Source: Tubulanus polymorphus (lineage: Eukaryota; Nemertea; Palaeonemertea; Tubulaniformes; Tubulanidae). Taken from it: a stretch of 64,000 bases of DNA. The notes beneath the pieces were generated by a model. It was not told the DNA's origin, made no database searches, and was given only the letters and a program-made list of their open reading frames with translations. The DNA lies in the NCBI RefSeq assembly GCF_964204645.1, contig NC_134026.1, forward strand, positions 26,988,650 through 27,052,649, in the 5' to 3' direction. Both the position numbers and the translations under genes were made by a program. How positions within the stretch are numbered: position 1 is the first letter of the stretch; each line of letters opens with the position of its first letter. Shown piece after piece: positions 25,195-35,670 of the stretch.

Positions 25195-25452
25195 CTAAGC
25201 TGATTTTATCATATATTTCTTTAAGTTGACGAAGTGTATAATTTTATTTATTGCGCCGCAGAGTGTAAAAATACCACCAACTTCAAGCTGGACAGCAGAA
25301 AATACACTTCTAACTATTTTACCAAGAGAGTTATAATAATGCAAAAAGACTGAACAGCTTTTTTCAATTTCATTTGGCAACGAAGAAACGAGTAGTAGAA
25401 ACGAAACACTTTTTGAATGAACCATTAATAGTGTGCGCTTCAGTGGTGCCAT
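25195..25452 (-). CDS. Possible small protein, 85 aa, unidentified
   Basis: The minus-strand frame from ATG 25452 to TAG 25195 is uninterrupted and has a protein-like composition, with amphipathic helices (LPNEIEKSCSVFLHYYNSLG, then VFSAVQLEVGGIFTLCGAI) and a basic C-terminus. TTTTAG directly precedes the ATG, so it could also be an internal exon. I do not recognise the family. At 85 codons in AT-rich DNA chance is possible. It lies between MAP3K1 and the divergent gene at 25776. Confidence 0.3.
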   Translation of the reverse strand: MAPLKRTLLMVHSKSVSFLLLVSSLPNEIEKSCSVFLHYYNSLGKIVRSVFSAVQLEVGGIFTLCGAINKIIHFVNLKKYMIKSA

Positions 25453-25775
25453 CTAAAATGAATATATTAAATCAGTGATGCATGTCAGCACGCTTTTATG
25501 GCCCTCAACTAATCCTTTTTAATTTCAGGTACCGATATTTACCGCAAAGTATCGGCAAATAATGGCAAGTTCATTTTAATATCATAAGTTGTAGACAACA
25601 TAGACTGATTCAAAAGGGATTTGTTAAGAAGGTAGGTTTGTATTGAAATAATTCAACGATTCTAGCTGTACCGGTATATCCAATCAAGGTCTATTGCTAG
25701 ATATGTAAAACTATTAGAATTACTTCTTGTATCATCAGTTTCACCCTGGATTACTTTTCAGTGGTTTATTCTAAG

Positions 25776-28700
25776 ATGGCTGCAGGAATGGTTGACTACA
25801 ATTCAATCATTGGTAGCTTAGACTGTGAATTACCTGCCAAAAAGTTATTCAAACAATCACTGAAGGTAGGCACTTTTCTGTTTGTTCTTTAATTCTAAAA
25901 CACTTCAATGTCTTGGGTGATATGTCATTGTAATAATCAAAATGACAATGATGAAAGAATAGGGGAATGCGTTGACTGAAAAAATAGAGTATCCCTTTTC
26001 AAAAGAAGTAAATTACTGGGTATATTTTACCTATATATAGGTAATTGTTATCATAAATTTAGCATTGAAATAATCATTTATATTTAGATACATTTCCTAT
26101 AGTTAAGTTTATTCCCTCAAAATATAATAACAAATGCATATAGTCGTATTGTCAATTTGTTTACTGATCTCTAAGGAATAAGACAATTTGACTCGCATTC
26201 ATAAGATCATTTTTTCAGGTCACAGATATAGAAATTTCATATTGCACACTTATTCATTATCTAGACATCGTTCTATAGATTTCATTCAACCAACATTTTG
26301 ATATGTAGTACTGTGTTGTATTTAAACGCATGACATATGAATAAAGGTGTTCGCTTTATAAATATATAGACTTGATTGAAATTTCAACGTGTGCAGTGGT
26401 AATTGGAATGTCTTTGTCAATGGTTGACAGAGACGTGTTCTGTTGTTTACATATTTTCATGACAACACCCGTACAAATGTACTGGTTCCGCTAGTTTAAG
26501 ATTATTTTTTTTACAATACTTAGCTATATTTAATGACTATTAACATGTTGTTAAGAATAAAAGTTTATCCCTTTAGAAAAGAAAATTACAAATCCTAGTA
26601 TGAATTAAAGATTGAAAAAGTGGTGTAAATAATGAAAATATATACGGGCTCACAAAAACAAGACCTAGATAATGTCTATTACTTATTATTTACTCCATTA
26701 AAGCATCAATTAATTCATTCAACTTAAAAGGCGTTTGCTTAATGAATCTGAAGGATTGATTGATTATTATGAAACATAAAGCAAACATTTATTCACTTTT
26801 TAATGTATATCAATTATCTAGTCGCCCCACAGCGCTGTTAGTCTACAGGTTTTCTTTTGATCGAAAGAAAGGCAAACAGGTGGATTTTTCAGAACAAGTG
26901 GTGAACACCAGTTATACAAATAGTCAACTGGTGGGATATATCTGTTGGTATATAAAATTCTGATCAGTTCCATTCTTGAAACCACCCTAAAAACTTTGAT
27001 TTGAAGTAAAGAGGTCCGTCCTCCTCTAAATCGTTTTGCATCTATTGCATACAGGGTATTCGGCGTATTTGAATATTTCCATTTTCATTATATCTTTGTA
27101 GAAACGATATCTCGGAGATGTTGACTCACGGCAGCATCGTATAAATATCGGACATGCATTGAATATTCCGCTTTATCAGCCATTTGGATGTCCATCACCG
27201 CAGACAATTACCTACAGACAGAAGACATCAGGTGAAATACTACAAGAAGAACAGCAGAAATACCATAGTTATTGTATCACAGCCAAGTAAGTTAAGTTGG
27301 AATTTCATGACTTATGTTTCATGAAATTGTATTCCATTTAATGCAATACTCATTGACCTTCATAAAGGCTAATCTGTGATTTAATGACTTCTTCATGAAT
27401 TTTCATTATGCTATATCATCAGTCACACCACTGCTTTAGTACAGTATAATTGATTAATGAGCTGTGGGAGAGAGAGTTTGACATTGCACTAGTTGATTGG
27501 TTTCACTGTTGTTTCTCTGATTTTTGGATTTTATCAAAGAAATATAATAATTTTTTCAGTACACCAAATACTTCACCCAGGAGAAGTCAAACAGCATTTC
27601 TGAACAAACGAAGAACAGCTCAGCCTCTGATTTCAGGTGAGTATATCTAATCATGAATCGACTGCTGGGACTGTCTCAGCGTGGGATTATTCTCATTTTA
27701 AACCGCTTATACTGCTGCGGTTCAGAATTCAAATATTCGTATCATTTCCATAGAAACTGATTAAAAACACCATCGTTAGTGATAATGGATGATTCTATTT
27801 ATGGTGGAATTAATTCAGTTAATGCACGTTCGCATTCATCTGAATACAATCTGTCCTTTTTATTCAAACCATCATTCACGCAGTTGATTGAATGTGAATG
27901 AAGCCATTTCTTGCTTTCGTGACTTTGTTGATTTTGGATAAAACATGTGAGTGATCACCACTGGATAAACCTTGACAGTATTGCACGATATTGAAAGGCA
28001 GACTGAATAACATCAGAACCTTTTGAATGAATTGACACAGAAAATGCCTATTACAACTGTAACAATTGAAATATTTGACAATGCTTTTGTGATTTAGTTA
28101 CGGGCGAAAATCAAAGTCGACCTCAAACCTCAGCAGCTCGGATTTCAACAAGTTTATCTCAGCGAAATGTAACACCGAGAACACAAGCTAGTTGGAACCC
28201 TAAATCTGCAGGTAAATCTGTTTCTTATTAAAAAAATCTATTCTAGCCTAGGTTTTGGGTTAATGAGAAGAAATGTGGTAACGAGTAACTGCTTAACTGG
28301 TATATAGACTAAAGGAGGAAGAAGTTAAAATTCATCCCTATTTGTTAACCATTCATATTTTTCTAATCTTTGTTCCACACAGCTATAGACAACAAAAGAG
28401 CTGTGCGTTCTCAATCAGCAAAGCAGATAAAATTTGACGCAGATTATATAGATAATAAAATTGCATATGAAAATGCAAAATCTGATATAATCCGACACCG
28501 CAGACCACAGAGCCATACCCTAAATATTGGTGCTTATAAACGAGGTGACAAGAATGAAAATGGCAGCGTAGATAGCGGTAATCAACAGTGGTTGACATTT
28601 GGAGGTGGTGTGAAAAACAGTGGAGGAATGATTGAAGCATTCACAGGTATCAAAACAACAAATTTTTCGTTTATATGGAACAGATATATTGGTTTTTCTA

Positions 28701-30541
28701 AAAAATATCCTGAACTTTCGTCCTGTTTTGATTTAGTCATGAAAAATCCGGAAGAATATTACAGTATTGATGGATCAACTGGTACAGTGATTGCCAAGCA
28801 GCTACGAAAACAGGATAAAATCTCAATCGGAATCAATGGAAAACCGGTAGTACGAAAAAACAAGTTTCAAGAACTTGGAATCAGTGATTTTGAGTGAGTT
28901 TTTTAATACAATGGAATACACATAGTTATTCTAATACCTTGAAAAAACTTGCTTTGAACCCGATTTTAATGGTTAGGTGTTACAGTTCAAACTAGTCAAT
29001 TGTTATACCAGTATTTACACAGCAAAATTTTTTGCCTAAAGCTAATCAATCATGCTGATGATTTTCTGTGAGAAATGGGTTTTGACTAGAAATTCAACTT
29101 TGAAAAGGCTATTGTATCTTGGAAGACACTTAAATCGATTTGCATTTGTTTACGTCCTTTAATTCAAATATATAGTCTCCTTATAACGCACTGCTTAGTA
29201 AATGAGCTTTGAGGAGGGGCTCGGAATACCAAGAGATTAAATTTTTCTTGCAGAGATTTTGACGATGATTTCCTTTTCCGTCCATCAGCATTGAAAATTC
29301 CTTTATGTTGGAACGATCAATTTGAGCACGATGAAGCTTCACCGGTTAAAGTTATAGAACCATCTACTCCAAGAGAACAGAAGAAAAAAGAGGTAATATT
29401 TTCCGTTTAAGCTCCGTATTTTGAGAAATGGTAGTAGGTCTTATCAACATGGCAATTAACATCAAGATTATAATTTTTCCAGAATCTTTGTGAAAGTCAT
29501 CCTGTTGTTTTCAATAAATTAGTGAATGACGGCACAAATACTCAAGTGAAAGCAGCGGTCCAGGCCAAACCACCTCCCGGTGGATTTTCAGTTAAACGTA
29601 GAAACCGGCGTCAGAAAGGTCTCAATGGAAATGATTCTTCTTTAACTGATATAAGTATCGATGATAACAATGAAGATCAGGAAAACGGAAATTTAGAGTA
29701 TGAGCAAATTTTAGAGTATGCAGTTGGACAAACACACAACAGGTCTGTAGGTTGGGAACAGAAATATAAAGATTTAAAAGACATGAAGGGTCACCATAAA
29801 ATGCCGAATTATAGGAAGGAGACTTCAAGTGCTAAGACCATGAAATCAGCAAACTCAGATAAATATGCGGCAGAACCAAAATTTATAGTGAAACCTACAC
29901 CCAGTAGCCCAGCATCGAGCGGAAAACATGAAGACCTACTTATAACTGTACCTGGATCTAGAACTTTTACATCTCCACCCTCGTCATCAAACAAATCAAA
30001 TTCAAAATCATTGAATGGAAAGTTGATTCGGGGACGATCAAACATGGGCAGTACACCACCGAGTATTCGCAATGATTACAATGTTGGAGAAACAAGTTTC
30101 ATTAAAATCAATCATAGTTATAACAAACCTTCCGACGAGGAGATTCACACATCGAGCATCACTGTATTATCTGTGTCTGGAGATGATTATCATGTCAATG
30201 AGAATTTGATTGAATCAGTTGAAGATGATCGCGAGTTCTCTCATTTACCGATTGCTAGGGCTAATAGTCCCGCATCCGTGGATAACGAGGACCTCGATGG
30301 TTCGGTTGCGGCACCTCCCAATACGTACCGTGCGCCGGCGAGTTCGGATGATGAGAAAAATTTCGCCACAAATGAAGAATTATCATCTTCAAAAGATAAT
30401 CGGAAAGAAGTCTCTTTCTCAGATGAAAATAAAGAAATCACCAAAAAGGACGTAACTGACAATGCAACAGAGGCTGATGATGATCAGCATGATTTTGCAA
30501 TTTCTGTTTCCATAAAAACTAAATCTGAACCAGATGAATGA
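25776..30541 (+). CDS. Unidentified largely disordered protein (724 aa)
   Basis: Seven exons (25776-25865, 27102-27286, 27560-27636, 28098-28211, 28383-28893, 29254-29392, 29483-30541) join in phase. The N-terminus (MVDYNSIIGSLDCELPAKKL) leads into a basic, Ser/Thr/Pro-rich stretch (NTPNTSPRRSQTAFLNKRR). One compact region around residues 270-325 (FIWNRYIGFSKKYPELSSCF, then MKNPEEYYSIDGSTG) looks folded. An acidic motif (EDFDDDFLFRPSALKIP) follows, and then a long Ser/Asp/Glu-rich tail ending KTKSEPDE. No signal peptide, membrane segment or catalytic motif is seen. I do not recognise the family. The organisation would suit a cytoskeletal or ciliary scaffold, but that is a guess. An acceptor just upstream of the ATG implies a 5' untranslated exon. 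Confidence 0.8.
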
Positions 30542-30999
30542 TGTCTTCCACTTTCATTATGTAAACTTGATGTATATTAATTATCAATCTACCTGTATAA
30601 GCTCAAGTCACCGCATTGATTAGTTCAGTAGATTAGGTACGTGTACATATCTCCATAGCAATTTGCACTAATAGGCTACTGTATAAAGATCAATCGATCT
30701 AACTTATTTTCATTTCTTTAATATCATGTAGATACAGCTAAATATAATTTTACATAAAAGCAGCATTTGTTTTTGAAACTTACTTTGAATGTAATCGCAT
30801 TGTTCGTTGGACTTGGATGCACATTTGGAATAGATACACTTCTTAAATCTAATAGACATCGCATGGAAACATATTTAATAAGATTAAGTGTAGTTCAATT
30901 GTAGAAAAGATAATTTATTTTCTATGATCTAGTTTATAGATGTAAATAATATATAGATTAATTCTGATATCACAATGTTTCTTCTTTAATTCTCTGATA
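30542..30999. other. Convergent 3' intergenic region
   Basis: About 460 bp between the stop of the disordered protein and the FBXL12 stop. It is AT-rich and contains the first copy of a 30-bp tandem duplication ending at the FBXL12 stop. No gene is seen. Confidence 0.5.
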
Positions 31000-31015
31000 T
31001 CACAATGTTTCTTCT
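30963..31015. repeat. Tandem duplication with 30-bp period spanning the FBXL12 stop codon
   Basis: TCTGATATCACAATGTTTCT occurs at 30963 and again at 30993. The second copy includes the last FBXL12 codons and its TGA (31000-31002). Confidence 0.85.
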
Positions 31016-32274
31016 ATATCAACATTAACATATGAATCTAGATATGAAAACAGTTTCTCTCGGATTTCTTTCGTTAGCGAATTCCCTTTTATATTCAAAT
31101 AATTAAGCACTTTAAAGTTTTTGAAATAAACGACAACATTTTCATTTAAACTGATAGAACATTTGGATATATTTAGGCTTTGTAAATGAGACAAACATTG
31201 TAGAATATTGGCTAAACCTAATTCAGTGACTTGTGTACAGTCGGACATATTAAAATGCCTCAATTTGAGATTAAAACGACATATATGATGAATGGATACA
31301 TCGGTAAGACAAGTGCTCGACAATTCAAGCACTTCTAAATTTGGAAAGAGCTCCCAAAGACTGTCATACAATGAACCAGTTAACCGATAGCAACCATTGA
31401 GTTTTAATGAGATTAATTTTGTACGAGTTCCGAGACCTTTTACAAATGCAGCAGTCACAGCTGGTGTGTAACTGAGATCTAAATGAGTAAGTTCAGGTAT
31501 GAAGTTCTCATCGAGCCATGCTTTGTTAAATGGCAAACACGATGATATGATAGTCAATTTTTTCAACTTGATTGGAAAACAAGAAGAATTCACGGACTCA
31601 AGATTAGCATGCGACATACATAGTTCCTGAAGATTAGGGCAACGTTCCTGAAGCTCCTTCAACATAGCATCGCTTAGTGTTGCTTTCTTCCACTTTTTGG
31701 CACCAACTGCAACAAAGTTGAAGGATGAAAATTGAAATGAAATATCTAACGCAAGTGTTGGTTACTTCATGCAACCTCCATATTTACCTTTACTATACAT
31801 AAAGCCTTTCATCTTCAATGACAAAAGACAATCTGAGAAATGAGAACGAACGAATGTCCACAGCTTTGTCAGGTTTAGTGGGTGGTCCATTAAATCGACA
31901 TGTTTCCATAGTTTTTTATCATGAACTATTCGTCTCCATTGGCGACAAACTCTACGATCGAAGCAAAAAGATATTTGAATTCATTGACGACACTACATAG
32001 AACGGACGATTTCAGGCAAGAAGGCACAGTCAAAATAAAGTCATTGACATTTATTTGATTTGAATTGAATAATTTGTGATACTCAAAATAGCAAAATAGT
32101 TTATAAAATCAATATCTGACGAGTATGAGCTGTGACAACTAAATTATCTATAAGGTAATCATTATCAGTTGAATACCTGCATATTCTACAGCGATCCTTA
32201 ATGGGTAAATGCTTAAATATGTCTAAAATAAGGTTTTCTGGCAGATTTTGTATGCAAGCCGGAGCAGCCGCCAT
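31000..32274 (-). CDS. FBXL12: F-box/LRR-repeat protein 12 homolog
   Basis: Exons 32177-32274, 31788-31951 and 31000-31706 give 322 residues, close to human FBXL12 (326). The F-box covers about residues 10-53 (NLPENLILDIFKHLPIKDR, CRVCRQWRRIVHDKKLWKHV) and aligns well with human FBXL12. It is followed by a leucine-rich repeat array (CPNLQELCMSHANL, LTHLDLSYTPAV, LISLKLNGCYRLTG, LEVLELSSTCLTD, LRHFNMSDCTQVTE, LQSLNISKCSI). FBXL proteins are substrate receptors of SCF ubiquitin ligases, the F-box binding SKP1 and the LRRs the substrate. The ATG at 32274 has a good context (AAAATGGCGG). An in-frame ATG 14 codons upstream is less likely. The gene is divergent from the membrane-ORF and C9orf72 unit. 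Confidence 0.9.
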
Positions 32275-32974
32275 TTTATGATCACATGACAATAAAATGT
32301 ATTCCTTCAAATTCATTCCATATTATTTTCACAAATAGTGGCTAACGTTATATGCAACTGAGCAACAGTCATTTTTAAGAGAATTATATTTCAATAGGCT
32401 GATATCCGAATAATAATAAACTTTTTATCACGGGGATATGTTTACTTAAGAAAGTCAATAAATAATTTAAATTGTATCGCTCTTAGGTTAATGTGGGATT
32501 CGAACCAAAAAATAACGAACACAGAACCAACATCAACCAGAATGTTGACAGTTGTTCATTTGGGTTTAATAAATAAATTTCACTTTAACCATCGTAATTC
32601 TTTCACCAAAAAAATTCTTTTGATTTGTGAATCTGAAGACATTTGCAGAGAGAACTGTGTTGTTTAATAAGTGCAGCGTCCACAGGTAAGATACATTGGC
32701 AGATACAGCAATCTGACCAGGTCACAAAAAAGGCAGCAACAAGAACAAATGAACGAACAGGCTGTCAAAAAGGCAACTGCTGTCAAAAAAAGTTGTCCAT
32801 TTTCTTCAGTGTGAGACTTTTTGTTAGTGAAGTACCAGTGGTAGCCTGCGATTACTGCGGCCTCAATGCAGTAAAACTTCACCTCAAGTAATCCTATGCA
32901 AATATAATTTGTTTCATTTCTAGGGTGATGATGGACGAAAAGGAATTGACGACGTGAGTATCTACGAATTTGAG
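32275..32974. promoter_or_regulatory. Divergent upstream region between FBXL12 and the C9orf72 unit
   Basis: 700 bp between divergent start codons. A likely acceptor (TTTCATTTCTAG) ends at 32923, and a donor-like CCACAGGTAAG near 32683 could be the exit of an untranslated first exon of the plus-strand transcript. No convincing coding exon is seen. Confidence 0.4.
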
Positions 32975-33238
32975 ATGCGAATGGATTGGACCGCTCAGGT
33001 GCTCAGTGATGACGCACTCGTCGTCTTATTCATAAACTATCTATTCTTTTCGATGATCATACTTTTATTCATCAGTTTCGTGATATTGTTAACGCAGACC
33101 AGCACGCACGTCGACACTCATTCCATCCTTTCGTTACTCGTCGTTTGTTTCATGTTGATGAACATTATCATAGCGAATTACCTCGTGTACGCGATGCAGA
33201 TTAGTCGTGATATGAAACGTCTTTACAACCGCCGTTAA
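32975..33238 (+). CDS. Two-helix membrane microprotein, possible upstream cistron of C9orf72
   Basis: From ATG 32975 the frame encodes 87 residues: MRMDWTAQVLSDDALVV, a hydrophobic span (NYLFFSMIILLFISFVILL), a short polar loop (TQTSTHVDTHS), a second span (ILSLLVVCFMLMNIIIANYL) and a basic C-terminus (DMKRLYNRR). The two spans make it a convincing hairpin membrane protein. Its TAA ends 27 nt before the C9orf72 ATG, and no splice acceptor or obvious promoter lies between, so both frames probably share one mRNA. The frame stays open upstream to a TAG at 32921-32923 that is also an acceptor AG, so a longer spliced N-terminus is possible. Its GC-rich codons resemble the first C9orf72 exon. Family unknown. 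Confidence 0.6.
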   Translation: MRMDWTAQVLSDDALVVLFINYLFFSMIILLFISFVILLTQTSTHVDTHSILSLLVVCFMLMNIIIANYLVYAMQISRDMKRLYNRR

Positions 33239-33265
33239 TGACTCTGCGCGATCACAACAACGAAC

Positions 33266-35670
33266 ATGGAGATCGAGACTTGTACGGGACAGATTTTTCC
33301 GCCCGCCAAACCGATGAAGCTGGAATTTCCGGCGATGAAAAATACCGTTCGCAAAATTACGCCGAATAAAAAGGTCGTCGTCGCCGGTAAAGATGATTCG
33401 AGCGACGTTTCAAAATCCGACGCCGAGATTTTGTCGCTGTTGAGTCCGAGTAGCGTTTTCGATACTTCGAAATTACCCGAATCGATCGAGCAATTGATTC
33501 ACGGAGTCGTCCTCAGTTGCTGGGATAATATCCTCGGGCCGAAAGTTCACCACGTGTGGACGAATGAAAAACTGCACACGTTCAGTCCGTCTGTTTTGTC
33601 GCAGATATCTAGTCATACGTTGAACGGAGAAATTTGCCGAGATTCCACTGATTCAGCGATTGATGCGAAATTCTATCGTATGTCCGATATAGAATTCATA
33701 GTCACCGCATTCATATTCACTGCTAAAATAAATACAGGACTAGCCATACATTCATTGGCTATCATTCTGCCCGAATCTGTAATGCAAAAATATATACCTT
33801 ATCATAATTTGTGCGTGGAGTACATGAAACGACATGTTGCCAAACTAAGGATACTCTTAGCTGTAGTAAGTAGGCCTAATAGATCAGAGATAGCTGTTTG
33901 GCATATTAGTCAAATTACTATAGACAGTACTGGTAATTTTATGTATTTTGTATGAATTTCTTGCAGGATTCTAAAGATGTCGTTTTAAATGATTTCTCAC
34001 TCTACATACATGACCTCGTCGAATTGCTCAATTCTTTACAAGTGGCTGGATTGCCAGTTAGTATAAGTGTAAGTAGTCTCTTGATACCTAATGTATGATA
34101 AATGAATAGAAAAATTCAAGCGTTCGGATTGCCGAGTTCAAACATTAAGTTACTAGAAACTCGATCGAAGATCAATGTTTTACCTAATGAAACCCAGCCA
34201 TGTTTGTTTCTTACAGTCTTCTGATACAGCATTTCATCCAGAACATAGCTTTGAGGACAATTTCTTGAAGAAAGCGATCGCATCTCATCTCATCACCTGT
34301 GGTCATTCAGTCGTCATAGGAAAAGTACCGAGCAGAATAAATCTAGTGAGTATCAGATCTTTTACGGATACTTTACACACATGTAAAGAAGCACTTTTAA
34401 AATTTGATTATTATGTTCTTCAGATGGTGTCAACTCTCGGTTTATTTTTATCTCCAAAAGAACGCCTGTTATCTCGATTTGTGCAAGAGGATCAAGGATG
34501 GAATTATTCCTCGCATCTTGCTGTACAAGGAATGATAATTGTAAATGATGTATACAATCATCCGTGCAACATTTTAAAATGTGAAGATTTGGATTTCTCA
34601 TTATTTTCCACTTGTATCTATAGGCCGACAGTAAGAAGAAAAAGTTATACGTCAGCGAAGTATTAAGTGGCACATATCCAACTACTGTAATTGACATGCC
34701 AAAGCGTGAAGTTTCTCTAATGCCTCCATGTCATGAACATAATGTACGCAGGTACGAGATGTTGAGAAATGAACTCACTTGTTTATGGTTGCAACAGAAA
34801 GAGCCCGCTAGTGGAATCTATCCTACCAGGTAATTACAACTCGAGATCGATTATTTCTGTTTTGATCCATTTGATCGAAAATTCATTCTAATTGGCATAT
34901 TGAACGCTGCAGACTTTTCTCGCAAAGGATTGTTATGAAAGGGTAATTATTGATACATCGCTGTGCATTTTTTACCCAGAAATATTTGTTGTGACATTTT
35001 GATTTTATCATGGCACCGCATGCAGATGTAATAGAAATTATGTACTTGAAGTTTTTATAAGCTTTAGATTTTATTAATCTAGATGAATTTTTAAACAGCT
35101 GATGTTGTTGGCTTTCCATGTGTTTGCTCAGATTTAAAGTTCAAACTATGAATTCTGATGTTATTTTCAGTACAATATTTCAACCTGCAGATTTCAAAGA
35201 AACGCTAGTCAGTAACTTTTATGATGAAGTAAGTGAGGAGCTGTTTTCACTGAAGCTCATATATTTCAATTGAATTACATTTGCATAACATTTTTCTCAT
35301 GTTTCATCTTTAGTTGCAGCCCCTTCAACCATGCTGTGGTATGATAGAAGAGTATGTGGAACAATTTACTAAACAGTTGGATAGGAAAGCATTGGCCCTG
35401 ATAAAATTTGCTGAATCAGAAACGTAACTGTTTTATGCGATTTAATGATATTGATTTGTGCAGTTATCTCAAAGCAATGATATTGACTATGATTTCTCGT
35501 TTTGCAGCCAAGAAGGCCGATATCCCTTCAAAACCAACACCAAGAAATTGCGTCAGTATCTGTGTTTACCTGAAGAGGGAGATTTCCGAATTGTTTTGGC
35601 AACAGCAGAAAAACTAAAACCTGGCATGCATTCTGTGATATTTGGAGATCCAAGTGCCAACTGGACATAG
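33266..35670 (+). CDS. C9orf72: C9orf72 homolog, DENN-domain Rab regulator
   Basis: Eight coding exons (33266-33865, 33967-34068, 34217-34345, 34424-34540, 34624-34829, 35171-35228, 35314-35423, 35508-35670) give 494 residues. The human protein is 481. Diagnostic stretches are CWDNILGPKVHHVW, HTLNGEICRDSTDSAID, SHLITCGHSVVIG, GLFLSPKERLLSR, YPTTVID, MPPCHEH and AEKLKPGMHSVIFGDPS, in the same order as in human C9orf72. The protein carries a divergent DENN module and, in vertebrates, works with SMCR8 and WDR41 as a GTPase-activating complex in autophagy and lysosome regulation. The N-terminus before the first DENN strand is about 50 residues longer than in human. Two introns are very short (78 and 83 bp). 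The start ATG has a strong context (GAACATGG). Confidence 0.95.

Larger units (their letters stand above)
24321..25775. promoter_or_regulatory. Divergent upstream region between MAP3K1 and the gene at 25776
   Basis: 1.45 kb between divergent start codons. It contains a short CA run near 24600, a small 21-22 bp tandem duplication at 24887-24929 and a possible minus-strand ORF at 25195-25452. An acceptor-like TTTTCAG just before the ATG at 25776 implies that the plus-strand gene has an upstream untranslated exon in this interval. Confidence 0.4.

Noticed and set aside
31818-32000. Plus-strand ORF in the FBXL12 region
   Set aside because: The minus strand here encodes the second half of the F-box with correct splice sites, so this frame is its shadow.
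32480-32510. tRNA-like T-arm (GGTTCGAATCCCA on the minus strand)
   Set aside because: The flanking bases do not form the T-stem or the rest of a cloverleaf.
32924-32953. Collagen-like GDDGRKGIDD reading directly after an acceptor
   Set aside because: Only three Gly-X-Y triplets are present and no neighbouring collagen exon was found. It is treated as the possible 5' end of the membrane-ORF transcript.
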